Source: Symbiotaphrina buchneri
Lineage: Eukaryota; Ascomycota; Symbiotaphrinales; Symbiotaphrinaceae
Direction: 5' to 3'
NCBI GenBank assembly: GCA_001599915.1
Contig: BCIG01000024.1
Span: 434,001 to 498,000, forward strand
DNA: 64,000 bases
In this document: one piece after another, positions 34,058 through 45,388 of the stretch
Layout: each line of letters starts with the position of its first letter
Position numbering within the stretch: position 1 is the first letter of the stretch
Notes under the pieces: generated by a model
Seen by the model: only the letters and a program-made list of their open reading frames with translations
Told to the model about the DNA's origin: nothing
Database searches by the model: none
Program-made: the position numbers and the translations under genes

Positions 34058-37000
34058 TCATACAGCAGCAGTCAACACATAGCTGTGCTCACGTTAGTTC
34101 CAGCATCACGAAAACTCTCATGCGGTAAGGTCGACGTACGAAGTTATGGCAGTCATCCTCTCACTTGTCAGTTTGAGCCCAATCCGGAGCAGCTCCTGAG
34201 CCACAGCTGGCTCTTCCTTCTGCAGCTTCTCCCAGTTGGCTTCGCTCAGCAACCAAGCGACGCTGTCCCTCTCCGCTACTACAGTAGCTGTACGGCTAGT
34301 CTCCGAGAAGAACGGGAGCTCGCCGCACGTCGTACCTGCCACAATACTCTCGTAATACTTGCCTTGAGGCATTTGATATTCCGCCCGAAAGATTCCATCT
34401 TCGAGCAGATAAAACCCATCGGCCCGGTCCTGACAAGGTTAGCGATGCAGCGAGCCCGATCGGAAGAGAGCCACTCACCCCCCGATGGAAGACAGTAGTT
34501 CCTGCCCGGTATTCTTTTCGTTCAAAGTACGGGACGGCACGAAACCAGAAATCCTCGTTCTTATCGCTCAGATCTTGGAATATTTGAAGTATTAACGGCA
34601 GAGGCTGCTTAAAGCTCTGCCATTTGTCTGTGGGTTGAGGAGCTTCTTTTAGGGTCGTTGTCGCTACATGCTGCAAGTATTGCCGCCTGGGGGAATTGTA
34701 TGATACCTCTTGTGGGTATGCCGAGGCCTCCGACGATGGAACGTCTAAGGAAGGATGAGCACTGCCAAGTACGGAATCTTTTCGGGACATTGTTACTTAC
34801 TGAGACGTTGTGACTGTGGATGGTTCCTTTGGCCCATAGCGTCCTTGCGGCGGTAAAATGCTTTGAGCAGCTCATTCTCGCAGTATTCTAGAGCCGAATT
34901 CAGATCGCTAAATAATTTGACCGTCTTTTCTTCGTCAAATAAACCAACATTTCGGAGGCTCTGACCGACCTCCCCCTGGAGGGAAGTGCCGCTTATAAGC
35001 ATCTCGACACCTTTGGCTTGTAATACACGATTGATACGAGTGAAAGCCTCGGCTGCCGAGAAGTCAACTCCAGTTACATGGCTGAGGTCAAGAACGAGGT
35101 ATCTAATGGGCTGTTCCCGGAACGTCTCGTCGTCAAGCAGAGCGCGAATCCGGTCCTCCACGTTTGCGATGGTACCGAAGAAGAGAAACCCTGCTAGTTT
35201 GAGCACGAGTGTCTGTCGACCCACCTCCCGGAGGTATCTCTGTTGGATAGGATGTCGTCGAACAGTTGATCCAGCGACCTCACCGGTATAGGTGGCTCTG
35301 ATAGCTGATTTCCGAGACGTTTGGACCACATAATTCACGCAGGCCAGGATGATGCCAACAAGGATCCCGTAGACAAAGTCCCATGCACCCATTGTGACCA
35401 CAATGATGACAATCTGGGAATTCGTTAACGATGTTCCATCGTCCCCGGGGAAAGTTACTCACTGTGACGTATTCTAGTCGATGTACTCTTCCCCATGTAT
35501 CAAACAGTGCTTCTCTCATAAGATCTATCCCAAGGAGAAATATGAGAGCCCCTACAACCATTATAGGAATATAACCAATTATTGTCGGACCCGCGGCGAG
35601 GATACCACATGTGCCGATAGCCAACATGACGCCGGCAATCCGGCTATCTCCTCCACTTCTCATAAAGAGTAGACTGTTGGTATAGACCAGGTAATTCTAG
35701 GCTTATGTAAGTCTCCAAATGTTCCGCAACAACAGCAGTCATATTGTCCACTTACCTGCACGCTGCCAGCTAGACCGGAAACAGCATTTGATATTCCATG
35801 TGCGATGAGTTCGCGGTCTACGTTGACATTATCTTCTCCGCATGAGAACCCTAGTGCTGGTACGTTGATCGGTACATGAAGGATTCCGAAAAAGGTCAAC
35901 GCAAACATTGCGGGAATGTTGGAGACGAGTGCATTCCAGTCCACGGCACGGAAATCTTTTTGAGTCAGTCAACGAAGTATGGGGGGGCAGTGACCTTATC
36001 ATACCATAGAGCGTATAAAAATGATAGAACGGCACTCCTGACGCGGGCATCTCAAAAACCCAGCCCCTCTGCCTCAGATCTACAAGGTCGAGCTCTGGAA
36101 TGGCTGCAACGAAGAAGTAGAAGACCGCCGGAATGACCATAAAGTAGCCAGGCACGAACAAGGGGCTTTTCACCCAGCGTTGAGCAATAAGCAGTATGAC
36201 CGCTAGCAACAATGGGACCAGCCAGAGGAATAACGTGTCGAGTTCGAAGAGTTTGCGAAGGGTGGCTATATTATAGTCCAGATTCCCTTCCAGCCGAGCA
36301 GAAACCTCAATACCAGTGGCAACCAGAAACCAGCCAACACCGCCGATGCATCCGATAAGGATATGTCGAGGGAAGAAGCCGATCAGGCGACCGAGGCGGC
36401 AGATGCCCATCAGGAAAAAGACCAATCCCGTAAGTACGGCACTGATGGCAAACGAGAGGATAGTAGTGGCAAGCACGGACTTTGAGTTTTCCTCTCCGAC
36501 CCTTTCTAGGATATTGAGGGCCATTTGATGGAAAAATGGTACCACCTCAATCTGCACAATGGGTTAGAGCTGATGAACCATGACGGCTTTTTGAGATTGT
36601 TACCATTTCCGACCCTATGCCACCTTTGAACACACTTCCACCGCAAGAATAGACCAGTTGCGAAATGATGCAGCTGACATAGAACATAGATATCCCATCG
36701 GGACCCAGTTCCGAGAATATTGGCTGGCCCAAGGGGAAGAGAATCATGCCTTCGTTTGTCAGAATGATTGGGAGGATATACGTGTATGAAGGTGTGAACA
36801 TACCATAGGACAAAGCATCGAGGATGTTCAGAAGAAGCCCTAAGATGACCGCCGGTATATAAGAAGCCGGCTGCACCACAGCACGCTTCCATACAACTCT
36901 CCGATCCCAACCCTTTGGATTTACTACAGTGCGTCTAATGGTCGATGCCCAGTCTCTAGTCCAGGCTAAGGCTCGGCCAACTTTTCTCCTCGCAGGCCGC

Positions 37001-37834
37001 ATCTGGTTCTCTAGATCCGGAATTTGTGCTCTGCCTTGCTTGTTATGACCCGAGCTCCTTTGACTGTGCAAGAGAGCGGTCGTCTCCTCAGCTTGAGGTG
37101 GATCCTCATCTGTGACCGTCACGGCAGGTGCGGCATTCTCAGGGATCATTGTGCGGTCGTTGGACTTCTGCGGAAGATCTCGGCAGTCGGGTGAAGAATT
37201 CAACAGCATCTCGGTCAGAGCAGACTGGCCCACAGGATTTGACTGTGACGACCGAGTGCTTATCGGAGACGCAGGCTCAGATAATTCCACGATGGGCTCA
37301 GGATGATGCATCGCATCCGTGGCACGCGGCGTCCGATCTTCCACATCCAAGTCATGGCTGATATGTGACTCTGTGTCTGCCGAGCTGTATGAATGCGAGG
37401 GGAGGTGGTGGGGAGGAGGCGAGGTGGCACTGCGAATCGATGCCGCATCAGAAAGTGCCCATGAAGCTAATTCGGCCGTCTGCTCTCGTACCTCCTCTGA
37501 GGTCTGTTGAGAGGGATCCTTGATTGCTGATAACCGTCAGCAGCAGCTCTGGCAGCGCAAGACCCCTGAACTTACGCAAAGGGCCATTGAACGATCGGTG
37601 AAAGAAGGACCTGGCGGGCGTCTTCGAAAACGGAGAGGATGACGTGTGGGTTCCAGACGCAGTGGACCCGGACCTTTGCCTATATGATTGGCGCCCATAT
37701 TCTGCACTGGAATTGGGACTCCCTTGTCTCAATGGATCTAAATGCCCTCCTCCGTTCAACGGCACCGGGTATTGACGAGAGGGTCGAGAAAGGACCGAGT
37801 TGCTCCTGGGACGGGATGTAGAATGGCTGGCCAT
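34058..37834 (-). CDS. VSB1: SulP-family transporter with STAS and cyclic-nucleotide-binding-like domains (Vsb1/YGR125W type)
   Basis: Nine exons read 37834-37576, 37526-36604, 36551-36005, 35955-35756, 35696-35463, 35413-34801, 34744-34479, 34429-34140 and 34082-34058, giving 1118 residues. A ~290-residue polar N-terminus precedes a SulP membrane domain (about 295-740; '[20 protein letters not shown]', '[20 protein letters not shown]'). A STAS domain (about 790-905; '[20 protein letters not shown]') and a cNMP-binding fold (about 975-1105) with '[20 protein letters not shown]' follow. The GEL and R-T-A elements of the phosphate-binding cassette are kept. The last exon has 25 nt and restores 'TSYVLTAAV'. 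Yeast YGR125W/Vsb1 has this architecture and stores basic amino acids in the vacuole; sulfate transport is not established. Confidence 0.93.
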
Positions 37835-38955
37835 ATCATCTTTCGCTTTCGGTACATGCACTTTTGACAGAATCCAATGGCAAAGGCGCTCGAGAGCAAG
37901 GACTGCAGCGTAGTGAGGGGTACCCCGATCGTGATGGGGACGGAAAGCTCGTGATCAGCGGTTTTCAGTGAACCCAAGTAGCAAGCAGATCAGCCATGCC
38001 ACAAATAATGCACCCAGCAGCTGCTATGATTGCGGAAGACCATGATGCCTGTTGTAATTCATCGTGTTCCTTTCCGCCATTTTCTCTTTTACTTGTTAGG
38101 CCCTGAAGGTGCGTTGATAAGGCGGGTCTTTTTTGGCATTTCCTTACCGGATGCTCTAACGTCAAGGTGCTTGGGCAAGCTTGCGCTTTAGGCCTAGCAT
38201 CTTTCGGTCCTGCTGCCATTATTTCCTTGGCACCCTTACCTTAGGTCAGTAAAGACGCCGGTTCACGCTCTGCATGAGAACTAAGGTACTCGTCCTCTTG
38301 AAAGTTCCAGATTGGTCTGTAGGACCTTGGCACGGTTAAGATACCTTGCGAGCTTGCTACGCTCGGTGAGGTAATAACTCTACGAACCACCGTACCGTAG
38401 CAATAAGAATAAGAAATCTCTCACGCTGCATCTGCCTTTGAGCACATGCCCCATTTCACAAAAGCTTCCCCTTTTCTCCGGACCAGCCCTACCCTCATTG
38501 CATCAGACAGCCGTTTTCTTGCGTCACCATGCAACCCCGTATTATGTATTCGAACGCATCAACGGCAGCGACGGGGATTGCGAAGTATCTGTGCGATCAG
38601 CACTTTCAACATGCTGTTCGTAGTAGTACCATGACTCTGGACTATTGATTTAACCAGGCCTCGCCCGTCTCCTTTTGCCGCCCCACATCCGCTGCCTCCA
38701 ATTGATGCATCGTACCTATCAAGCCATACCTCGCATCTTGTCAAGTAATGGCCATAGGCTTTGCCGGCCTGATCAGGGCAATACAGCCGTGCGTCGTCTA
38801 ATATCCGATGACCCAACCACGGACCCGCAACCTCTCCACCAAGGCGCAACCGCCTTGTTTGCTTCTGACTACTCAGCACGCAGAAGTTCATTTTGGAGGC
38901 CTTTTGCATTTCGACAATGCCCGTTCAGTTGTGCTGTTTTGTAGAAGAGATTCTC
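37835..38955. repeat. intergenic, VSB1 upstream / PSF1 downstream, with GGTA motifs
   Basis: About 1.1 kb. Scattered motifs of the GGTA family (CCTTACCTTAGG, CTAAGGTACTC, AAGATACCTTG) occur at 38230-38345. The ORFs at 37965-38219 and 38559-38909 have no domain support. Confidence 0.45.
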
Positions 38956-39729
38956 TCAGCCCAGCTTCTGAAGGAACCCTTGAGAGATGAGCCTCTCAAC
39001 GTCTCCTTGTCGGACGTAGAACTGGCTATTCTTGCTCAACATTATTGCGCTGCCATGAAAGCTCGAGTTAGATGACATCACACCGTAGGAGCCAAGCCCA
39101 ACAACAGCACTCACCCATATTCTGTTTGAATTTCCCCAGCGTCTTTCAAGACTCGAACGTCGATGAAAAGGTCTCTTGGTGGCTCCAGACTCCCAGTAAG
39201 GTCAATTTCCGTCCATTGGCCCTTATATGCGGCAAGGAGATCATTGTATTGCCTCATATACTCCTCCTCTTCCGGACTAAGTGAATTGCTGTCCGCGCCT
39301 TCTGCACTCAGGCCCGCTGCACCAGGGCCTTCACCGTTCCCTACCCTGTCCGTTTGCATGTCCACAAGGTCGGTGCCGTCCCAACACATCTCGTCGATTC
39401 TATCAGCCCGGGTGCGATGATAGGCAAGGAGGCAGCGTTTGTTACGTCGCATGCACAGGTGGTTCACGAGGAGCCCACAGGCAATCGCAGGGTTATCTGC
39501 TGGATTGAAAGATCCATCGAAAGGAGCCAGAATATTGGCGACGTCCTTATCTAGTTCACGCACTTCCCGAGTTACCGCGCGCACTATCTCTGTCTGGTAG
39601 GGCGGTAGGCGAGTAAGGGTCTGGGTTCTTTTTGCATGTTGCACCTTGAGTCTTAACGTCAGTGATGCTTCTTCGCAGATCTCCTGTAGTGACACTTCGC
39701 ACCAGCTTATTACCGAGCTCCCCGTACAT
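38956..39729 (-). CDS. PSF1: GINS complex subunit Psf1
   Basis: Three exons read 39729-39703, 39644-39115 and 39049-38956, giving 216 residues, the normal length. The first exon is only nine codons, 'MYGELGNKL', and leads into 'VQHAKRTQTLTRLPPYQTEI'. Other family blocks are 'LVNHLCMRRNKRCLLAYHRT', 'YKGQWTEIDLTGSLEPPRDL' and the C-terminal B domain 'FYVRQGDVERLISQGFLQ'. Psf1 with Sld5, Psf2 and Psf3 forms GINS, part of the CMG replicative helicase. The first intron's acceptor is CTCAAG, less common than the usual CAG/TAG, but the protein join is unambiguous. Confidence 0.95.
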
Positions 39730-40686
39730 CGGAGCGTACAGGACGCTTGCTAAAATAACGATTGTCGACTGGAGTGATACCGGCGTGGGAGGCCGAGGGA
39801 GTGGAAGGGCGAGATGGGCTTGTTGTGGAGTATAGACGCCCCTGCGGTTGTGAGTACCGGCTGCACTTGTGCTTTACCACGTTTTAATGCTCAAGATACA
39901 GATATGGCTTGATCTGGAGGATATTGATATGGATACCTTACCGCGATACGAATACGTACATCGAGATCACCGAAGCTAGTCGCGTCGCGTAAAGTTAGTT
40001 TTCTGGCGCGTCGACAATTCTCGAAAACATCTTGGCATTTCAACCACCCGGGCACGTTATGAGAGACGAAGCTTCATTCCCGTGTACGACACCTCCTTGC
40101 ACAACTGATCGGGCAAAGCATCCATGCATCTATTGTTATGGTCTTAGAAGTACTCCCTACAGACCAGTCAATCACCAAACAATTGAGTCAATGCACATTA
40201 GCCCACTAGATTGGAGGCTGCATAATCCCTTGGAATGCGGTTGATTCACGTCTCAATTCTGTATAGATGATGGGACCCTAGGCGTACGACACTTGCTGGC
40301 CGGGCGGCAATAGCAATGGTCGCTGACTCGGGAGTCCGGCAATGCTGAACGCAAGTTGCCGAGACCTGGAGCTGAAGGAAAATCCAATATTGAGCTTCCA
40401 AACGAAGGATTCCGCCCCAAATTACAATCAATCATAATTACAATAACCCCTTGTCGTTCAACCTAAGTTGCAGGCAACGAAGCACTTGCTCGTCGAGATC
40501 TCAGGATATAATTTAAATCAAACTGAACCGCTTGAAGATGATGCTCGTTGACCACCAATATGGCTGGTGAGCGACAGGAACGGAGCTTACAAAGTCCAGC
40601 TCCTGCTGGTTGTACAGGGCGTTTTGAGCATCAACCAACGAGCATGCTGCCAGAGTGCTTATTCTCTGTGTCTTTTTGTTGCAGCT
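39730..40686. other. intergenic, PSF1 upstream / HMG factor downstream
   Basis: About 950 bases without a supported gene. Composition is ordinary and no repeats were seen. Confidence 0.4.
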
Positions 40687-42436
40687 TCAAATCTTGTTAG
40701 GGTCCTCCATCCATTTGTCGAAGTCCGAGCCAGCATCTGCGGAATTGATATCCCGATCAAACCTCCAACCGTCAGTTCCATGAAGGTTGCTGTATTGCGG
40801 GTAAGCGGGAGCCCCCAACTGGTAGCCTTGACTGCCATCATAGCCATACCCTGATCCCATCAAGGCAGAGGAGTCAAGGTATGATTCTGTCATCACATTG
40901 TCAAATCCGAAGGCACTATTGTTGATGATGTCGCTACTACCCTGGCTCGCAAAGTTCTCGTCCCAGGCCAAGAGGGTCGGATCGAGCTGGCCATCTAGCG
41001 AAGCAGGACTGTTGCCGTATGCGGGCTGCTGCATCAGATCGTAGTGGGTGAGACCGGGAAGACCCACTACAGGCGGTGTCCCAGGGAACTGCGCTCCCGG
41101 AGAGTCTGTCTTCCGGATTGTCACATCCTCGGTATTTGGAATGATTGCGTGGGGTTGAATCATGGTTTGGTAGTATTGTCCATACATGGCGTTGTGATCC
41201 ATAGCCGCTGGCAATGGTCTTCCTGGATTGATAGTGTGATAAGACGATGTGATGGCTCCGGAGGGCACTTCCTGTCCTGGTGCAATGGCTCTATGGCCCA
41301 TACTTCTGTTAGGGCTTCGCTGTCGCTTTTGCTTCATTTTGCGCTGACCCTTTGGCGTCCAGTCGAAGTCTTCGTCACCTTCGTCGCTTTCTTGCTCGTT
41401 CCCATTCCTTTTCTTGGGAGGGGGTTGCCCCTTGCCCGGAGTGAATTTATAGTTTGGGTGAGCTTTCTGGTGGTTAACTCTCTCGATCCTCGCCAGTTCG
41501 TTGAACTTTTCGCGGATCTGCTCTGGTTCCATGCGCCAGCTCACACCGCTGACAGATGACACAACCTGATGGTTGTTCTGCAAACACCAGACTTTGGTCC
41601 GATCGGCATATGCTGACCGGTATAGCATGAATGAATTCATGGGCCGAGCGATATGGCCTTTGCGTTTCTCTGCTTCCTTGAGACGCTCCTCCGCTGGCCT
41701 GTTCACCCATGCTTCCGTGTCACCAACTGGCACATGGTTCATGTCTTTGGTGAGCTCACTCAAGGGAGCTGTCAATTTTGGTACTTTATCTTTCTCTAAC
41801 TTGGCCTTCGCAGGCTTCCCCTTCCTGCTTGGTTTCGCAATACGGTATTTGCTGATTGGGTCTGTGTCTTGTGAGCTTGGTGATCCATTGGCCCCCCCGA
41901 ATCTGTTGGCCCTAGTCCTTCGATCGCCATTGCTTAGTACCGAAGAATTAGGAGTCAAGGTATAGGGTGAGTCGAAGCGGTCATCGTTGCTGAAATACGG
42001 CTGGCTGGTGTGTCAGAACTCCTCGCTATACATGGAGGCGCGTCCGAGACAGACCTTTTGGGCGCGGCCAGTGACCATACCATACACCTCCGAATCGAGG
42101 TCGCTGTACATCTTAGGAACGGGATATCCACTCTGGCAGACAGCTGTTAATGGTAATAGGGAAGATATGTTGCTGGAGCACACTTACACCTTGTATGCCC
42201 AGGCCAACCGGATTGTGAGTGTCTCTGCCGATTGGATGGCCACTTTGGCCATCGTTTGGACCGTTGAAGGCCAGCAAGGGCTGGTATTTGCGCTCTGCGT
42301 CGAATTCCAGATGATGCACGGAACTTTCGGTATGGGGTGTCATAGCGTTGTGGTTTGCAATATGGTGGAGACCGAACTGCGGATCATCGCTGCCAGAAAG
42401 AGGCGGAGAAGGGGGACGCTGTTGGAGGTTGGCCAT
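40687..42436 (-). CDS. HMG-box transcription factor (MATA/Sox-type box)
   Basis: Three exons read 42436-42188, 42132-42055 and 42000-40687, giving 546 residues. The HMG box lies at about 225-295: 'HIARPMNSFMLYRSAYADR' begins it and 'HQKAHPNYKF' closes it. The RPMNSFMLYR start is typical of the MATA/Sox class that binds the minor groove and bends DNA. Basic patches flank the box ('KPSRKGKPAKAKLEKDK', 'PKGQRKMKQKRQR'). The C-terminal ~200 residues are Gln/Tyr/Asn/Pro-rich and look like an activation domain. Fungal HMG factors of this type regulate mating and fruiting-body development. No alpha-box or other mating-type gene lies nearby, so this is not a MAT locus on present evidence. The target genes are unknown. 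Confidence 0.9.
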
Positions 42437-45388
42437 CACCGGCGGACCAAGGCACTCTGTTGGAGCTCAAAGCTCGTACCGATAATTTGCTCTGCCTAGA
42501 TGTCGTTGTCTAAGAGCGCAGGATCCTAAGAGCTGCGCACAAGGTTCGCCTTTCGAGCGAAAGACTGTGGAACTTTGTTCTGATGCTGGTGAACCTTTCC
42601 GTGCTCGAATGATATGTGCGCGTACAGGCGAAAAGGCTGGAAATGGGAAGTGACAGTATCACAACAGACACCAAGACACTTTTCAGCCGGTCTGTATCAA
42701 GTTTCCAGTCCTTATGGTTGCCTTGCACCCCTGGAACTCAGGTGGGAGACTTGTTCAGAGCAGATATCTTGAGGAGCACGAGATACCCTTGGATCCGATT
42801 AGTGAGTGTAAGAAGCCACCATCCATGTGCAACGATCACTGCCTAGGGCGATCAGACTGGCTTCTAAGGAGCAGATTGCCATATATGATGGCAATGGACT
42901 GGCAACGAACCTTCTCTATGTTGTTTCTGCGGTGCTGCTGTTGCTCAGTATTTTCTCTCCCGGGCGGACTGTGTTGCTGTTGGAAACTGTATTATCTGAT
43001 ACCTAGTGCCCCTGAAGGATGTCTGCTTGTACTGCTAACGTCTGCGGTGTCTCAAGTCGTTCTTTGTCTCGGGCGTCAGCGCGATTGAAGGGATCCAGCA
43101 GAACCAAAGCTGGCGTACATCAATGGGGTGACCCTTTGTGCCAGATTCAACATGGGATGTTCGCTCTTTATGTATCCTACACGTCAGGATGAACGACCCT
43201 GCGACGACAGGAACCGTTGGCCTGAGATCTGCTGACCGGATCCGACTATGAGAGGGGCAGACGTCGAGTAGTGACAGTTGATAAGATTTCCGATTGCAGT
43301 CAATGAGATAGTAGGTACGGAGCATAGGATGTCTGCTGCACATCTGAAGGCAGCTGCGCTGACAGCCGTTTCGAGACGAAAGATGGAAGCGGCCTGTTTA
43401 CGAGAGCCTGCGGGGTGTACTGGGGCTAAGAACGGAGAATTGCACTGCATAAGAGTCACCATTGGCGAGCAGTGCGTCTACAGAGCCAGAACCGTCCGAG
43501 ACATTGCTCCTCTCTATGGCTATTGCCGAAAACAGGATATGACCTGGAGTGATCACCATCTGCCTACTGGGCGAATGCCAGAATATGTTGCGACGTGCCA
43601 GAAGCAAGGTTGTAAGCATTCCTAGAAGAAAGCAAATTACCCAAATCCTTGCGTCGATTTCGGAAATTTGTTGACATGGTTGTGCTCTACATGGTCTATC
43701 ATAACGCTTCTCTACCTGCTCGGACATGGGATTGTCATAGAATCTGGCAATCTAATTCTTCCCGGGAAGTTGCAGAGTGGAGGGCCGACTGCAGCAGGGA
43801 GCGCCACCATGCACAGTGTTGGGAGCAGGATAAGCACGGCCTAAAATACATTATCAACCGGGTACATTGAGTCTGACGGATGGACCTGTGCGGGGTGCAG
43901 CTTCTTTCGCGCCAGTCTCGCTTCCCTATATCTCCAGTCTATGGCTTACCAGGGAAGCAGCAGTTGTGAGCCCTTTCCGGACGGCCGTGACGCCCCAGGT
44001 CTGCGGCGAGTAAGACAAGGGCGCGCGAGCGTGGCTGGAGAAGAAGAGGGAAGGGAAGATGGGACTGGAACCTGTCGCATGGGAATGGCGCATACACTGA
44101 AGACGTCCTGAAGCGGAGCCTTGTGCAACCATCCGCCCGGTCACATTTCCGTTGCCGGCGCAAAGGCCTGCGAACAGCACCAGTTGGAACAAAAGCCACA
44201 CATCCAGGCCGCTTCCTTCGCGCCTCTGGTTGTCCAGGCAGAGTCAAGACGACCACCCACGGGAGATCGATGTTTTGGCGGTTATCCGATGTGTCGTAGC
44301 TTTCCCGCCGTCCTTCGCTCGTCCTTTCCCAGATAGCGCCAAGAGCATATTTAGTCTGACCTGTCCAGCGAATGCAAGGGGCAGATTATCGTTAAACCCC
44401 CCTGGGACCTGACAGGTCACGGGAGGACGCATCAAGGCACGCCACCGACGGCTTTGCAGGGGCGCAGGCTTCAGATGGTGCAGTCGGCATGTTGGGAGCA
44501 GGGGGGCAAAGACAGGAAGGGGTGAGATTCGGCCTGAGACCTGCCGGGTACACCTACCTACGTCAAAACAATCAAAGCAAAGCAAGATCCGCGCGTTCGT
44601 GTTGGCGTTCGCTCCCGAGATGACGCTAGCTTAGTTCCCGCCCTACCCTGGCCTTAGGGCGGTTTAGCTGGGATTACCAATTCGTCGCTTGAAGGGGGTG
44701 TAAGGGGCCCCCTTTAAAACACCTGGCCCACCTACCTGGTACCTTTGCCAACGGCCGAATGCTCAAGGTAAGGTAGGTACCTTCTTTACACCTTAAGGTA
44801 CAGTATTTCACAACACACCCGGCAATCACCCTTTCTCCCGCCCTGGCACACAACGCACTTCAGGCCCCAGGTGTCTAGGCTCCCTGCAGAAACCTTGATG
44901 TGCTTGCCGAGCTGTCACTTCAGTGCTTCAATCTGACACAAGCAATTCATCCGGTCTGAAGTGATGATGAGCTTCTATATCCAACGTCTATCTCGTCCAT
45001 CGTATCCTAAAACCCGGTCCAATGGCGCCAATATGTACTGTGAAGAAAAGAATGCGAGGCCCTCTCCAAACCCGTGATCCAAGACAACCATCTAAGCCTT
45101 CCGATGCGACAATTAACACCCAGCGCCAATCATGCCTCCATGTTGACTATCGATTTCACGCCGCAAACAATACATGTCTCTCTCATCGCGTCCGCTGCCC
45201 TGCTCGACAAGGAGATAACTCCGCTAAGTCCGAACCGTCCGGACTGCCTGGGCGTTCACAGCACGAGCACTGGCCTTCACCTGATGCGGCCCTAAATGCG
45301 CTCAAAATGCACGTTGGCCGGCGAAGACAGATGTGGCGACAGACCCGACACACCCACTGACATGTGCAACAAATACCATATTGGCCAA
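42437..45388. promoter_or_regulatory. long 2.95-kb gap upstream of HMG factor
   Basis: No ORF here has domain support or a plausible exon structure. The portion nearest 42436 is the 5' region of the HMG gene. Extended leaders with small ORFs are common in fungal developmental regulators, and many short ORFs are present. Motifs of the GGTA family cluster at 44740-44815. An unannotated non-coding RNA cannot be excluded. Confidence 0.4.

Noticed and set aside
38559-38909. 116-codon minus-strand ORF downstream of PSF1
   Set aside because: No domain support and no good start context; it lies in the expected PSF1 3' region.
40687-42436. Mating-type locus
   Set aside because: The HMG-box gene alone is not diagnostic; no alpha-box gene, SLA2 or APN2 neighbour is present.
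43939-44256. Overlapping ORFs of about 90-105 codons in the 3-kb gap
   Set aside because: Arginine/proline-rich translations typical of GC-rich non-coding sequence; no domain or exon structure.
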